Source of the DNA: Roseibium aggregatum
Lineage (GTDB): Bacteria; Pseudomonadota; Alphaproteobacteria; Rhizobiales; Stappiaceae
Direction: 5' to 3'
Assembly: GCF_014692675.1 (NCBI RefSeq)
Contig: NZ_JABFCZ010000014.1
Coordinates: 62,001 to 126,000 of the forward strand
DNA length: 64,000 nt
Shown here: one piece after another, positions 18,420 to 25,587 of the stretch
Layout: every line of letters starts with the position of its first letter
Position numbering within the stretch: position 1 is the first letter of the stretch
The notes under the pieces: model-generated
The model's database searches: none
Told to the model about the DNA's origin: nothing
Seen by the model: the letters and a program-made list of their open reading frames with translations, nothing else
Program-made: the position numbers and the translations under genes

Positions 18420-20632
18420 GCTACCTTTGCGGCTTCCAGTGCCGCGATGCGCTCCCCAAAGCGGTCGTAGAAGTGCTGCAGGTGGTCGGGGGCCGCGCTC
18501 CGGCAGTCGATGAGCAGCCGTTCGGCTTTCTTCGGCTCTCCGTCGCGCAGGGCCTCCATGAGATCGGCATGCAGCCGGCTGAGTTTGCGGAACCCTTCCG
18601 ATGTGCGCAGCTTTTCGCTGCCCACGAGGGCAAACAGCCTGACGGCTTCCGACTTGCCCTTCAGCGGGATTTCGCCGGCTTCCAGATAGGCGAATTCCGG
18701 CGCCTCGTTCCGGGTCTCGTCGGAGACCAGCAGTTCTGCGCCGACTGCCTTGCAGCTGGATTCGATCCGCGACGCCACGTTCACCGCATCGCCGATCACC
18801 GAATAGTTGAAGCGTTTGTCGGAGCCCATGTTGCCGACGCAGGCCTCGCCGCTGTTCAGGCCGATGCCGATCTTTACCGTCTGGGTTTTCAGCTTGCGGG
18901 CCTTGAAGCCGAAGGCGTCTTCCTCGTTCAGCCGGTCGACGGTGGCAAGCATGTCCAGCGCGGCCCGGCAGGCGTGACTGGCATGGGCCTCGATCATCAG
19001 CGGCGCGTTCCAGAAGGCCATGATGCTGTCGCCGATGTATTTGTCGATGGTGCCCTGTTCGGCCTGGATGGCGTCCGAAAGCGGCGACAGCAGCGTGTTC
19101 AGGAAGCTGACCAGTTCGGTCGGCGTCAATTGCTCGGAAATCGGCGTGAAGCCGCGGATGTCCATGAACAGGATCGTCATCGGCCGCATTTCCCCGCCGA
19201 GCACCAGCTGTTCCGGCGAATTCTCCAGCTGGGTAACGAGGTCGGGCGAAAGATACTGGCTGAAGGCGTGACGGACGAACCGCTTTTCCCGCTCGGTGAG
19301 GAAATAGAGCAGGGCCGTAGTGACCGCAAACACCATGAAGGTGGCAAAGCTCGGATAGATCGGATCGATCAGCAGGCCGTCCTTCAGGAAGAAATAATAG
19401 GATCCTCCGATCATGGCCGCGGCGGCGCCGGCTCCGAGAAGGCCGGTGCCGATGGCGCCGATCATCGGCAGCGCCAGGATCACGACAATGCCGACCAGAA
19501 AGGTCGCAAGCGTTTCGGCGCCGTTGGCCCAGTCGGGGCGGGTCAGGTAGTTGCCGTTGATGATCTGTTCGGTTGCCTGGGCGTGGATCGTCACGCCGGG
19601 AACCAGTTCTCCGAGAGGCGTGGCCCTGATATCGCGCAGGCCGGCTGCGGAGGTGCCGACGAAGACGATCTGCCCCTCCACCAGCGGCGTGACTTCCGCC
19701 CGCTTTTCAGGGTCCAGGATATCCTTCACCGAAACATACCGTTCGGGGCGTTCATGGTCGAAATAGACCCACATTTCCCCGTCCGCCGTGGTGGGCACGG
19801 TAAATGCGCCGATCTTCACATCGGTAATGGCCGGGTTGCCGGTATCGGTCTGGCCGCTGGCGCCCGTGGTCTTGACCAGAAGCCCCTTCGCGCCCTGCGC
19901 GACCCGCAGGGCCTCGACGGCGAGGCCCGGATAAAGCTGCTTGCCGTCGGAAAAGAGCAAAGGCGCGCGCCGGACGACGCCGCTCTGGTCCTTTGCCGAC
20001 AGCGAGATGCCGCCGATGCCGCTGGCCTCGTTTTCAAGAATTGCCAGACTGGGAAGGGCGGAGGGAAACGCCGGCAGGATCTTTACCGGGTCGGTGCCGC
20101 CATAAGCGAAACCGCTCTTGCTGGCAGGCGCGCGGCCTTGCGTATCCCGCCGGGCGGCAAAGCCCAGGACCGACGGGGACTGCGCCAGGGCTGCAGCGAA
20201 GCTTTCATCGTTGTCGGGCAGCCGGTCCAGCAGGGCTTTCAGGGCTTGCGGATCCCCGGCGTCGTCCAGGGAGAGCGATTCCGTGATCCGGGTCGGGGAG
20301 GTGCGGTCCGGCTCGCTGAAAACGATATCGAAGGCGATGACGGCGGCGCCCATGTCGGTCAGCGTGGTGACCAGTTCCGCCAGCCGCGTGCGCGGCCAGG
20401 GCCATTGTCCGTACTTGGCGATGGAGGCTTCGTCGATATCCGCCACGCGGACCGGCGCGGCGGCATAGGGGCGGGGGCTGAAGCGCTGGTAATAGTCGAA
20501 AGTCAGCTCACGGACGGCCGTCACGAAATCGGGATTGATGGCGCGCAATCCGGTCGCAGCGGTCAGTCCGAGAATTGCTGCAACGGTGACCAGTGCCCGT
20601 TTCCCGGTCAGTCGTCTGACGATCCCGCGCAT
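18398..20632 (-). CDS. CHASE2-domain adenylate cyclase
   Basis: The 744-residue protein begins with a signal-anchor helix, followed by a large periplasmic CHASE2 sensor domain (about 40-330; RVADIDEASIAKYGQWPWPR, GAAVIAFDIVFSEPDRTS, IVFVGTSAAGLRDIRATPLG). Three transmembrane helices follow (about 365-440), then a class III nucleotide cyclase domain (about 480-660). Catalytic motifs are intact: ILFMDIRGFTPIS with metal-binding Asp, TIDKYIGDSIMAFW with the adenine-selecting Lys and second Asp, and FNYSVIGDAVNVASRIE. Lys and Asp at the purine-contact positions predict ATP as substrate. It is a stand-alone gene convergent with thiY. Its cAMP could serve CRP-type proteins, including the cNMP-fold protein at 29-31 kb, but that link is only inference. 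Confidence 0.9.
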   Translation of the reverse strand: MRGIVRRLTGKRALVTVAAILGLTAATGLRAINPDFVTAVRELTFDYYQRFSPRPYAAAPVRVADIDEASIAKYGQWPWPRTRLAELVTTLTDMGAAVIAFDIVFSEPDRTSPTRITESLSLDDAGDPQALKALLDRLPDNDESFAAALAQSPSVLGFAARRDTQGRAPASKSGFAYGGTDPVKILPAFPSALPSLAILENEASGIGGISLSAKDQSGVVRRAPLLFSDGKQLYPGLAVEALRVAQGAKGLLVKTTGASGQTDTGNPAITDVKIGAFTVPTTADGEMWVYFDHERPERYVSVKDILDPEKRAEVTPLVEGQIVFVGTSAAGLRDIRATPLGELVPGVTIHAQATEQIINGNYLTRPDWANGAETLATFLVGIVVILALPMIGAIGTGLLGAGAAAAMIGGSYYFFLKDGLLIDPIYPSFATFMVFAVTTALLYFLTEREKRFVRHAFSQYLSPDLVTQLENSPEQLVLGGEMRPMTILFMDIRGFTPISEQLTPTELVSFLNTLLSPLSDAIQAEQGTIDKYIGDSIMAFWNAPLMIEAHASHACRAALDMLATVDRLNEEDAFGFKARKLKTQTVKIGIGLNSGEACVGNMGSDKRFNYSVIGDAVNVASRIESSCKAVGAELLVSDETRNEAPEFAYLEAGEIPLKGKSEAVRLFALVGSEKLRTSEGFRKLSRLHADLMEALRDGEPKKAERLLIDCRSAAPDHLQHFYDRFGERIAALEAAKVAAGDAAQ

Positions 20633-20720
20633 GAATCGGCCTCCAAGTGTCGCTGCGACGCAAGCCTAGTGGCGGCAGCAGGGGGCTGCAAGTACGGGCG
20701 TCCGGGGGAGGGGCATACGC

Positions 20721-20757
20721 ATAAGAAAAAGGCGCCGGGACGGAGTGTCCCGGCGCC
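20721..20757 (-). terminator. Rho-independent terminator after rpoH
   Basis: An 11-bp perfect GC stem (20731-20741 with 20747-20757) with a GGAGT loop. On the minus strand it is followed by TTTTTCTTAT, about 50 bp after the rpoH stop. Confidence 0.92.
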
Positions 20758-20805
20758 TTGCCTGAGTCGACTGGGAGGTTAACTTAGTCAGGCTGCTTTT
20801 ACTTG

Positions 20806-21690
20806 TCAGGCTGCGGGCCGTTCCATCGCCTTGGCGCTGGTCTGGACGGCCTTTTGCACCTTCTCGAAGGCACGGACCTCGATCTGGCGGACGCGCTCGC
20901 GGCTGACGCCGAATTCGCCCGACAGGTCTTCAAGGGTCATCGGATCGTCGGAAAGCCGGCGGGCTTCGAAGATCCGGCGTTCGCGGTCGTTCAGGACGCC
21001 CATGGCATCGCTCAGGAGCTTGCGGCGCATGTCCAGCTCTTCCTGATTGGCGAGCATGGTTTCCTGGCTTTCGCTTTCATCGACGAGCCAGTCCTGCCAT
21101 TCACCGGCGTCGGCCTCGGCGCGCACGGGCGCGTTCAGGCTGGCGTCGCCGCTGAGGCGCCGGTTCATGGAGACCACTTCTTCCTCGCTCACGCCGAGCG
21201 TGGTTGCGATCTGTTCCACCTGATCCGGCTTCAGATCGCCCTCGTCCAGGGCCTGGATCTTGCCTTTCAGGCGGCGCAGGTTGAAGAACAGCCGCTTCTG
21301 GTTGGCGGTCGTGCCCATCTTGACGAGCGACCATGAGCGCAGGATGTATTCCTGGATCGCGGCCTTGATCCACCACATGGCGTAGGTGGCAAGACGGAAG
21401 CCCTTGTCGGGCTCGAACCGCTTGACGGCCTGCATCAGGCCGACGTTGCCTTCGGAGACGACTTCACCGATGGGCAGGCCGTAGCCGCGATAGCCCATGG
21501 CGATTTTCGCTACAAGACGAAGGTGGGAATTGACCAGCCGCTCGGCGGCTTCAGGGTCATCGTGCTCCTTGTACCGCTTGGCGAGCATGTACTCTTCCTG
21601 AGGCTGGAGCATCGGAAACTTGCGGATTTCGTCGAGGTAGCGGCTCAGCCCGCCTTCCCCGGCAGTAAGCATCGGTACATTCTGGGCCAT
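20806..21690 (-). CDS. rpoH: RNA polymerase sigma factor RpoH (sigma-32)
   Basis: The 294-residue protein is a heat-shock sigma factor. It has sigma region 1.2 (GLSRYLDEIRKFPMLQPQEE), region 2 with core- and -10-binding motifs (NLRLVAKIAMGYRG-like NSHLRLVAKIAMGYRGYGLP, YAMWWIKAAIQEYILRSWSL), the RpoH box (TTANQKRLFFNLRRLKGKI) and region 4 helix-turn-helix (SGEFGVSRERVRQIEVRAFE). It directs transcription of chaperone and protease genes and is normally controlled by DnaK and FtsH; ftsH in this window has a matching promoter. The order rluD-rpoH is usual in Rhizobiales. Many of these organisms have a second rpoH elsewhere. Confidence 0.96.
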   Translation of the reverse strand: MAQNVPMLTAGEGGLSRYLDEIRKFPMLQPQEEYMLAKRYKEHDDPEAAERLVNSHLRLVAKIAMGYRGYGLPIGEVVSEGNVGLMQAVKRFEPDKGFRLATYAMWWIKAAIQEYILRSWSLVKMGTTANQKRLFFNLRRLKGKIQALDEGDLKPDQVEQIATTLGVSEEEVVSMNRRLSGDASLNAPVRAEADAGEWQDWLVDESESQETMLANQEELDMRRKLLSDAMGVLNDRERRIFEARRLSDDPMTLEDLSGEFGVSRERVRQIEVRAFEKVQKAVQTSAKAMERPAA

Positions 21691-21879
21691 TAAATGCGCC
21701 CCCTTTCTCCCGTCGCTGCGTTCCCTTGCGCATCAGGAGGCAAACAGCCCCCCTGTCTTGCCAGGTTCCTGATTTTTAAAGGCGAACGCCTAGTATTGGA
21801 CGCCCGTATTCCGGCGCGCCCGTATCCTTAATATAAGTAGGATTACGCCATTTACATGGCCTGAGGGAGCAACAGGATT

Positions 21880-22905
21880 CTAAAATTTTCGTAATGCGGA
21901 TAAAAGTTCATTGAAATCAGCAGGATAGATGCTCTCAAATCGCATGGTTTCACCGGTGACCGGATGGGCGAAAGCCAGCAGTCCGGCATGCAGGGCCTGC
22001 CGGTGGAAACCGGCGACCACGCTTTTCAACGGTTCCGGCAGCCGGTTGATTTTCGTTTTGAAGCCCGCCCCATAGTCATCGTCGCCGATCAGCGGATGGC
22101 CGATATGGGCCATGTGGACGCGGATCTGGTGGGTGCGGCCGGTTTCCAGCCGGCATTCGATCAGGGAAGCGACCGCCGGTTCCCCCTCCGGGCCGAACCG
22201 TTCCTTCACCTGCCAGTGAGTGATGGCATGGCGGCCGGCCGTCTTCACGACCGCGATCTTCTGCCGGTTGGCCTGGGAGCGGGCGAGGTTCGCATCGACC
22301 GTCCCCTTCAGGCTCGAGGGCGCGCCCCAGACCAAGGCCGAATAGGCCCGTTCCAGCGGGCCGGTCCTGCCGTGGTCGGCAAATTGCGCGGACAGGCCCT
22401 GATGGGCCTGGTCGGTCTTGGCCACGACAAGCAGGCCGCTGGTGTCCTTGTCGATCCGGTGCACGATGCCGGGACGCTTCACGCCGCCGACGCCGGACAG
22501 GCTGTCGCCGCAATGATGGATCAGCGCGTTGACTAGCGTTCCCGTCCAGTTGCCGGGGCCGGGATGGACTACGAGGCCTGCCGGCTTGTCGATGACGATC
22601 AGGTGTTCGTCCTCATAAACGATGGTGAGCGGAATGTCCTCGCCTTGCGGCTCCGGCTCCTCCGGCTCCGGCAGGACGAGGGTCAGCACCTCGCCCTCGT
22701 TGACCCGGTATTTCGGCTCCACTATCTTGCGCCCGCCTGCGGTGACGTCGCCGGACCTGATCAATGCCTGGATCCGGTTCCGGCTCAAGGTGTCCAGTCG
22801 GCTTGCCAAGACGGCATCGAGGCGTTTACCCGCGTCATCGGCTTCAACCTGATATGTGAAATCCGAACCGAATTCGGTCGGATTGTCCGGAGTACCATCA
22901 TTCAT
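21880..22905 (-). CDS. rluD: 23S rRNA pseudouridine synthase RluD-type
   Basis: The 341-residue protein has an N-terminal S4 RNA-binding domain (about 25-85; GKRLDAVLASRLDTLSRNRI, LIRSGDVTAGGR) and a RluA-family catalytic domain with the active-site Asp in GIVHRIDKDTSGLLVVAK. KPAGLVVHPGPGN, ECRLETGRTHQIRVHMAHIG and LIGDDDYG are further family motifs. It isomerises uridines of helix 69 in 23S rRNA. It lies 189 bp upstream of rpoH on the same strand. Its ATG overlaps the ATG of the divergent small membrane-protein gene in a shared CATG. The exact target uridines (RluD rather than RluC) are inferred from the S4 layout and neighbourhood. Confidence 0.92.
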   Translation of the reverse strand: MNDGTPDNPTEFGSDFTYQVEADDAGKRLDAVLASRLDTLSRNRIQALIRSGDVTAGGRKIVEPKYRVNEGEVLTLVLPEPEEPEPQGEDIPLTIVYEDEHLIVIDKPAGLVVHPGPGNWTGTLVNALIHHCGDSLSGVGGVKRPGIVHRIDKDTSGLLVVAKTDQAHQGLSAQFADHGRTGPLERAYSALVWGAPSSLKGTVDANLARSQANRQKIAVVKTAGRHAITHWQVKERFGPEGEPAVASLIECRLETGRTHQIRVHMAHIGHPLIGDDDYGAGFKTKINRLPEPLKSVVAGFHRQALHAGLLAFAHPVTGETMRFESIYPADFNELLSALRKF

Positions 22906-23260
22906 GACTCAACCTGAGTTCAACGACCAAGGCAACGAGGAAAAGCCGCTCGATCCGGCCGTGGAGCGCGTGCAGAAAAAACTGAGGCGCCTTCTTGCGG
23001 GATCGTCCCTGATCATGCTTGCGGGATTTATCGCTGTCTTCGCAGCAATTTTCTACAAGATCAACACCTCCGGCCGGCAAGTCGACGCGGCATCGATCGC
23101 CAGGACCATCGCGATCGGCGCAAATGCCACGGTCGAGACGGTCGATTGGGTCGACGGACGGATGATGGTTCTTATTCGCGAAAACGGCACCACAGCCCTG
23201 TTGCAGGTCGATCCGTCCACGGGACGGGTGCTCGGCCGCACGGATTTCGTGGCGCAATAA
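22904..23260 (+). CDS. Small single-pass membrane protein (possibly DUF6476)
   Basis: From the ATG at 22904 the protein is 118 residues. A charged N terminus (VERVQKKLRRLL) is followed by one transmembrane helix at about 33-53 (SSLIMLAGFIAVFAAIFYKI) and a small C-terminal domain (VDGRMMVLIRENGTTALLQV, STGRVLG) that should lie in the periplasm. I recall comparable proteins next to rluD in alphaproteobacteria, perhaps the family named DUF6476; I am not certain of the name. The start is unusual because it shares CATG with the rluD start on the other strand. An upstream in-frame ATG at 22856 is an alternative and would place the N terminus inside rluD. Function unknown. Confidence 0.75.
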   Translation: MTQPEFNDQGNEEKPLDPAVERVQKKLRRLLAGSSLIMLAGFIAVFAAIFYKINTSGRQVDAASIARTIAIGANATVETVDWVDGRMMVLIRENGTTALLQVDPSTGRVLGRTDFVAQ

Positions 23261-23315
23261 GCCAGGTTCGTGGCCTGGATTTCTGAGAATAAAAACAGGC
23301 AGGTAAAAAAGGGGC

Positions 23316-23344
23316 TTGCCCTCATTTCAAAGGCCCCTTATATG
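23316..23344 (+). promoter_or_regulatory. Sigma-70-type promoter of tRNA-Glu
   Basis: TTGCCC (23316-23321), a 17-base spacer and TATATG (23339-23344) form a good housekeeping promoter. The tRNA begins about 40 bases after the -10. Confidence 0.7.
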
Positions 23345-23384
23345 CTCGCTTCTCGGTTCGAGGCGCCTGTTCGCCCGAACCCGG

Positions 23385-23460
23385 GCGCCCATCGTCTAGC
23401 GGTCTAGGACGCCGCCCTTTCACGGCGGAAACACGGGTTCGAGTCCCGTTGGGCGTGCCA
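23385..23460 (+). tRNA. tRNA-Glu (anticodon TTC)
   Basis: The 76-base sequence folds as a cloverleaf. A 7-bp acceptor stem (GCGCCCA with TGGGCGT, including a terminal G-T) ends in encoded GCCA. The anticodon stem CCGCC/GGCGG encloses loop CTTTCAC with anticodon TTC, and the T arm has the GGTTCGAGTCCC pattern. It should read GAA and GAG. No repeat of its 3' end was noticed nearby that would mark an integrated element. Confidence 0.96.
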
Positions 23461-23693
23461 TTTCTTTCTATCGGCCTTTAGCCTGCTTGAGCGCGTGGTC
23501 TCGCGCTGCCGGCTTTTGCCCTGCATGAGCGCGGTTTTCCCTCAAATAGCTGAATTCATCCATTTTTCTTGGAGCGCTCTTCTTCCACTTGCAATGAACA
23601 GTCAAGGCATCTTGCTCCGTGATGGTGCTAGCTCCCTTAGGTTGCTAAAGATATGCCGAAAATATTCGATCTGTTCGGCATGGGGGAGGAGCA

Positions 23694-24107
23694 ATGACCC
23701 GATCCGAAATGTTTGTTGTGCTCATGGCAGCGATGTATATCGCCTCCATAACAAACGCATATTCGCAATCTTTCTCGTGCACTTTCGGCGAACCGGCTTG
23801 TCTGGACTATGGAGCGAAAGTCTGTAGTAGCTCCGCCAAGTGCGTTGATCAAAACGCCATTTGTTTTGATTCGTTTACTTGTGATTACAAAGGCTTCGTC
23901 TGCAAGTCTGATTATGATGAGGCGGTGGACGAAATCGATGACAAGGTAAGGCGCTACAACGCGCTTGTTAATGACTTCAACAGCCTGAAGGCCAAATATT
24001 TAGAGTCGGAAAGCGAACGAGAAAATATAAGCGCAAAGCTTTCGAACCTAATCGATTGTTTGGAATATGCGAGTTCATTGGAGGAAGCGCAGGACTGCCA
24101 GCCGTAA
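23694..24107 (+). CDS. Small Cys-rich exported protein of unknown function
   Basis: The 137-residue protein has a very good ribosome-binding site (GGGGGAGGAG), a signal peptide (about residues 1-25, ending NAYS-QS) and a Cys-rich N-terminal domain. Seven cysteines lie within residues 29-70 (SCTFGEPACLDYG, CSSSAKCVDQNAICFD, TCDYKGFVCKSDYD). An acidic coiled-coil segment (about 75-115) and two more cysteines near the end follow. It should be periplasmic or secreted with several disulphides. Base composition is visibly more AT-rich than its neighbours, and it sits just downstream of a tRNA gene, so horizontal acquisition is possible. I recall similar hypothetical proteins in other proteobacteria but no function. 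Confidence 0.7.
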   Translation: MTRSEMFVVLMAAMYIASITNAYSQSFSCTFGEPACLDYGAKVCSSSAKCVDQNAICFDSFTCDYKGFVCKSDYDEAVDEIDDKVRRYNALVNDFNSLKAKYLESESERENISAKLSNLIDCLEYASSLEEAQDCQP

Positions 24108-24220
24108 ATTCGGAATCGACCTCCCTCAGCGCTTTCCCTACCGATTGACCATCGCCACGCCTCTTTCTAGAATTCACGCCATTGGATTGACGTCATTTCA
24201 TTCAAAGAGGTTGCCCGCAA

Positions 24221-25561
24221 TTGACCCGGTTTTTGCGATATCTGCCGGTTGCCATCGGGTTTTTATCGGCCGCTGCGCTGCCGGGCGAGGCGGGCGCGAT
24301 GGGGCTTGGGCGACCGGAGCCGATCATGGGGCCGCATGCGGCGGATCCGGGTCGCTCAAGAGAGATCATCGAGCTGGGCTCGGAGCAGATCATTCCGCCG
24401 CAAACCCCAGAGCAGGCGGCCTTCATCGCCAAGGTCTGCACGAAGATCGAGGCCGCGGCCGAGGCCTATGCATTGCCGCCGGCCTTTCTGGCGCGGCTGA
24501 TCTGGACCGAGAGCCGGTTCGATCCGGATGCGATCAGCCCGATGGGGGCGGAAGGCATCGCCCAGTTCATGCCGGCAACGGCGAAGGTCTGGGGCCTGGA
24601 AAATTCCTTTGAGCCGATGACCGCGATCGCGGCGTCCGCCAATCTGCTTGGGCACCTGTGGAAGGGATACGGCAATGCCGGTCTGGCCGCAGCCGCCTAT
24701 AACGCCGGGGAGAAGCGCGTCGATGCCTGGTTGAGGGGCCGTTCGGGGCTGCCGGGCGAAACCCGGGGCTACGTCTACGCCATCACCGGCCACAGCGCCA
24801 ATGACTGGAAAAAGAAGAACCCGCCGGACGTCCGTTTCGTCCTGGACGAGGCCCGGGACTTCCAGGAAGCCTGCAACGACTATCCCCAGATCAAGGCGCC
24901 GGCGCAGCGCCGCTTCGCCAATCGGTATTTCAATCTCGGCCTCGCCCTGACGGCCAAGAAGGACTACGAGGCGGCCATCCTCCGCTACACGGTCGCCATC
25001 CGCCTGAAACCCAACTTTCCGGACGCCTACAACAATCGCGGCATCATCTACCGCAAGACCGGAGACTACGAGGCGGCGATCCTGAACTACGATGCCGCGA
25101 TCCGGCTCAAGCCGACCTATGCGGCCGCCTACAACAACCGGGGCTATGCGAAACGCAAGCTCGGCCGGTTTGAGGAGGCGATTGCCGATTACGACCAGGC
25201 GATCAAGCTCAAGCCGAACTATACGGCCGCGTTTTTCAACCGTGGCTTTGCTCACGCGAAACTCGGGAATTTCAGCCAGGCGATCGCCGACTATTCCCGT
25301 GCGATCAAGGCGCAGCCCGGAAACGCGCTTGCCCTTTACAATCGCGCCCTTGCCTATCAGGAAACCGGGCAGCATGGGAAAGCCCTGAACGATCTGGACA
25401 AGGTCATTGCCGCCAATGACGGCTTTGCGCGGGCCTATTTCCAGCGCGCGACGCTTTTGAAGCGGCTCGGCAAGGCCGAGCGGGCCCGGGCGGATTACCG
25501 GGAGGCTGTCGCCCTCAACGCCGGCTTTGCCGAAGAGCGGTTCCGCAAGCTGTTCGACTGA
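24221..25561 (+). CDS. Lytic transglycosylase (SLT domain) fused to tetratricopeptide repeats
   Basis: The 446-residue protein starts at a TTG (24221). That start gives a complete signal peptide (RFLRYLPVAIGFLSAAALP) behind a GAGG ribosome-binding site; the next ATG, 24300, would remove it. Residues ~75-185 are a family 1 lytic transglycosylase: catalytic Glu in LIWTESRFDPDAISPMGAEG, then GIAQFMPATAKVWGL and AAAYNAGEKRV. Residues ~220-440 hold about six TPR units (YFNLGLALTAKKDYEAAILR, AYNNRGIIYRKTGDYEAAIL, AFFNRGFAHAKLGNFSQAIA). It should cleave peptidoglycan in the periplasm while the TPRs bind partners. The fusion is less common than either domain alone. It ends 26 bp from the convergent cytochrome gene. 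Confidence 0.87.
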   Translation: MTRFLRYLPVAIGFLSAAALPGEAGAMGLGRPEPIMGPHAADPGRSREIIELGSEQIIPPQTPEQAAFIAKVCTKIEAAAEAYALPPAFLARLIWTESRFDPDAISPMGAEGIAQFMPATAKVWGLENSFEPMTAIAASANLLGHLWKGYGNAGLAAAAYNAGEKRVDAWLRGRSGLPGETRGYVYAITGHSANDWKKKNPPDVRFVLDEARDFQEACNDYPQIKAPAQRRFANRYFNLGLALTAKKDYEAAILRYTVAIRLKPNFPDAYNNRGIIYRKTGDYEAAILNYDAAIRLKPTYAAAYNNRGYAKRKLGRFEEAIADYDQAIKLKPNYTAAFFNRGFAHAKLGNFSQAIADYSRAIKAQPGNALALYNRALAYQETGQHGKALNDLDKVIAANDGFARAYFQRATLLKRLGKAERARADYREAVALNAGFAEERFRKLFD

Positions 25562-25587
25562 CCTTTATCGGATATGTCCCACCGCGC

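Noticed and set aside
18392-20782. 796-codon plus-strand frame opposite the adenylate cyclase
   Set aside because: The minus-strand cyclase has intact catalytic motifs; the plus-strand translation shows none.
23385-24220. Integrated element at tRNA-Glu
   Set aside because: No integrase gene and no second copy of the tRNA 3' end were seen; only low GC and one odd gene support it.
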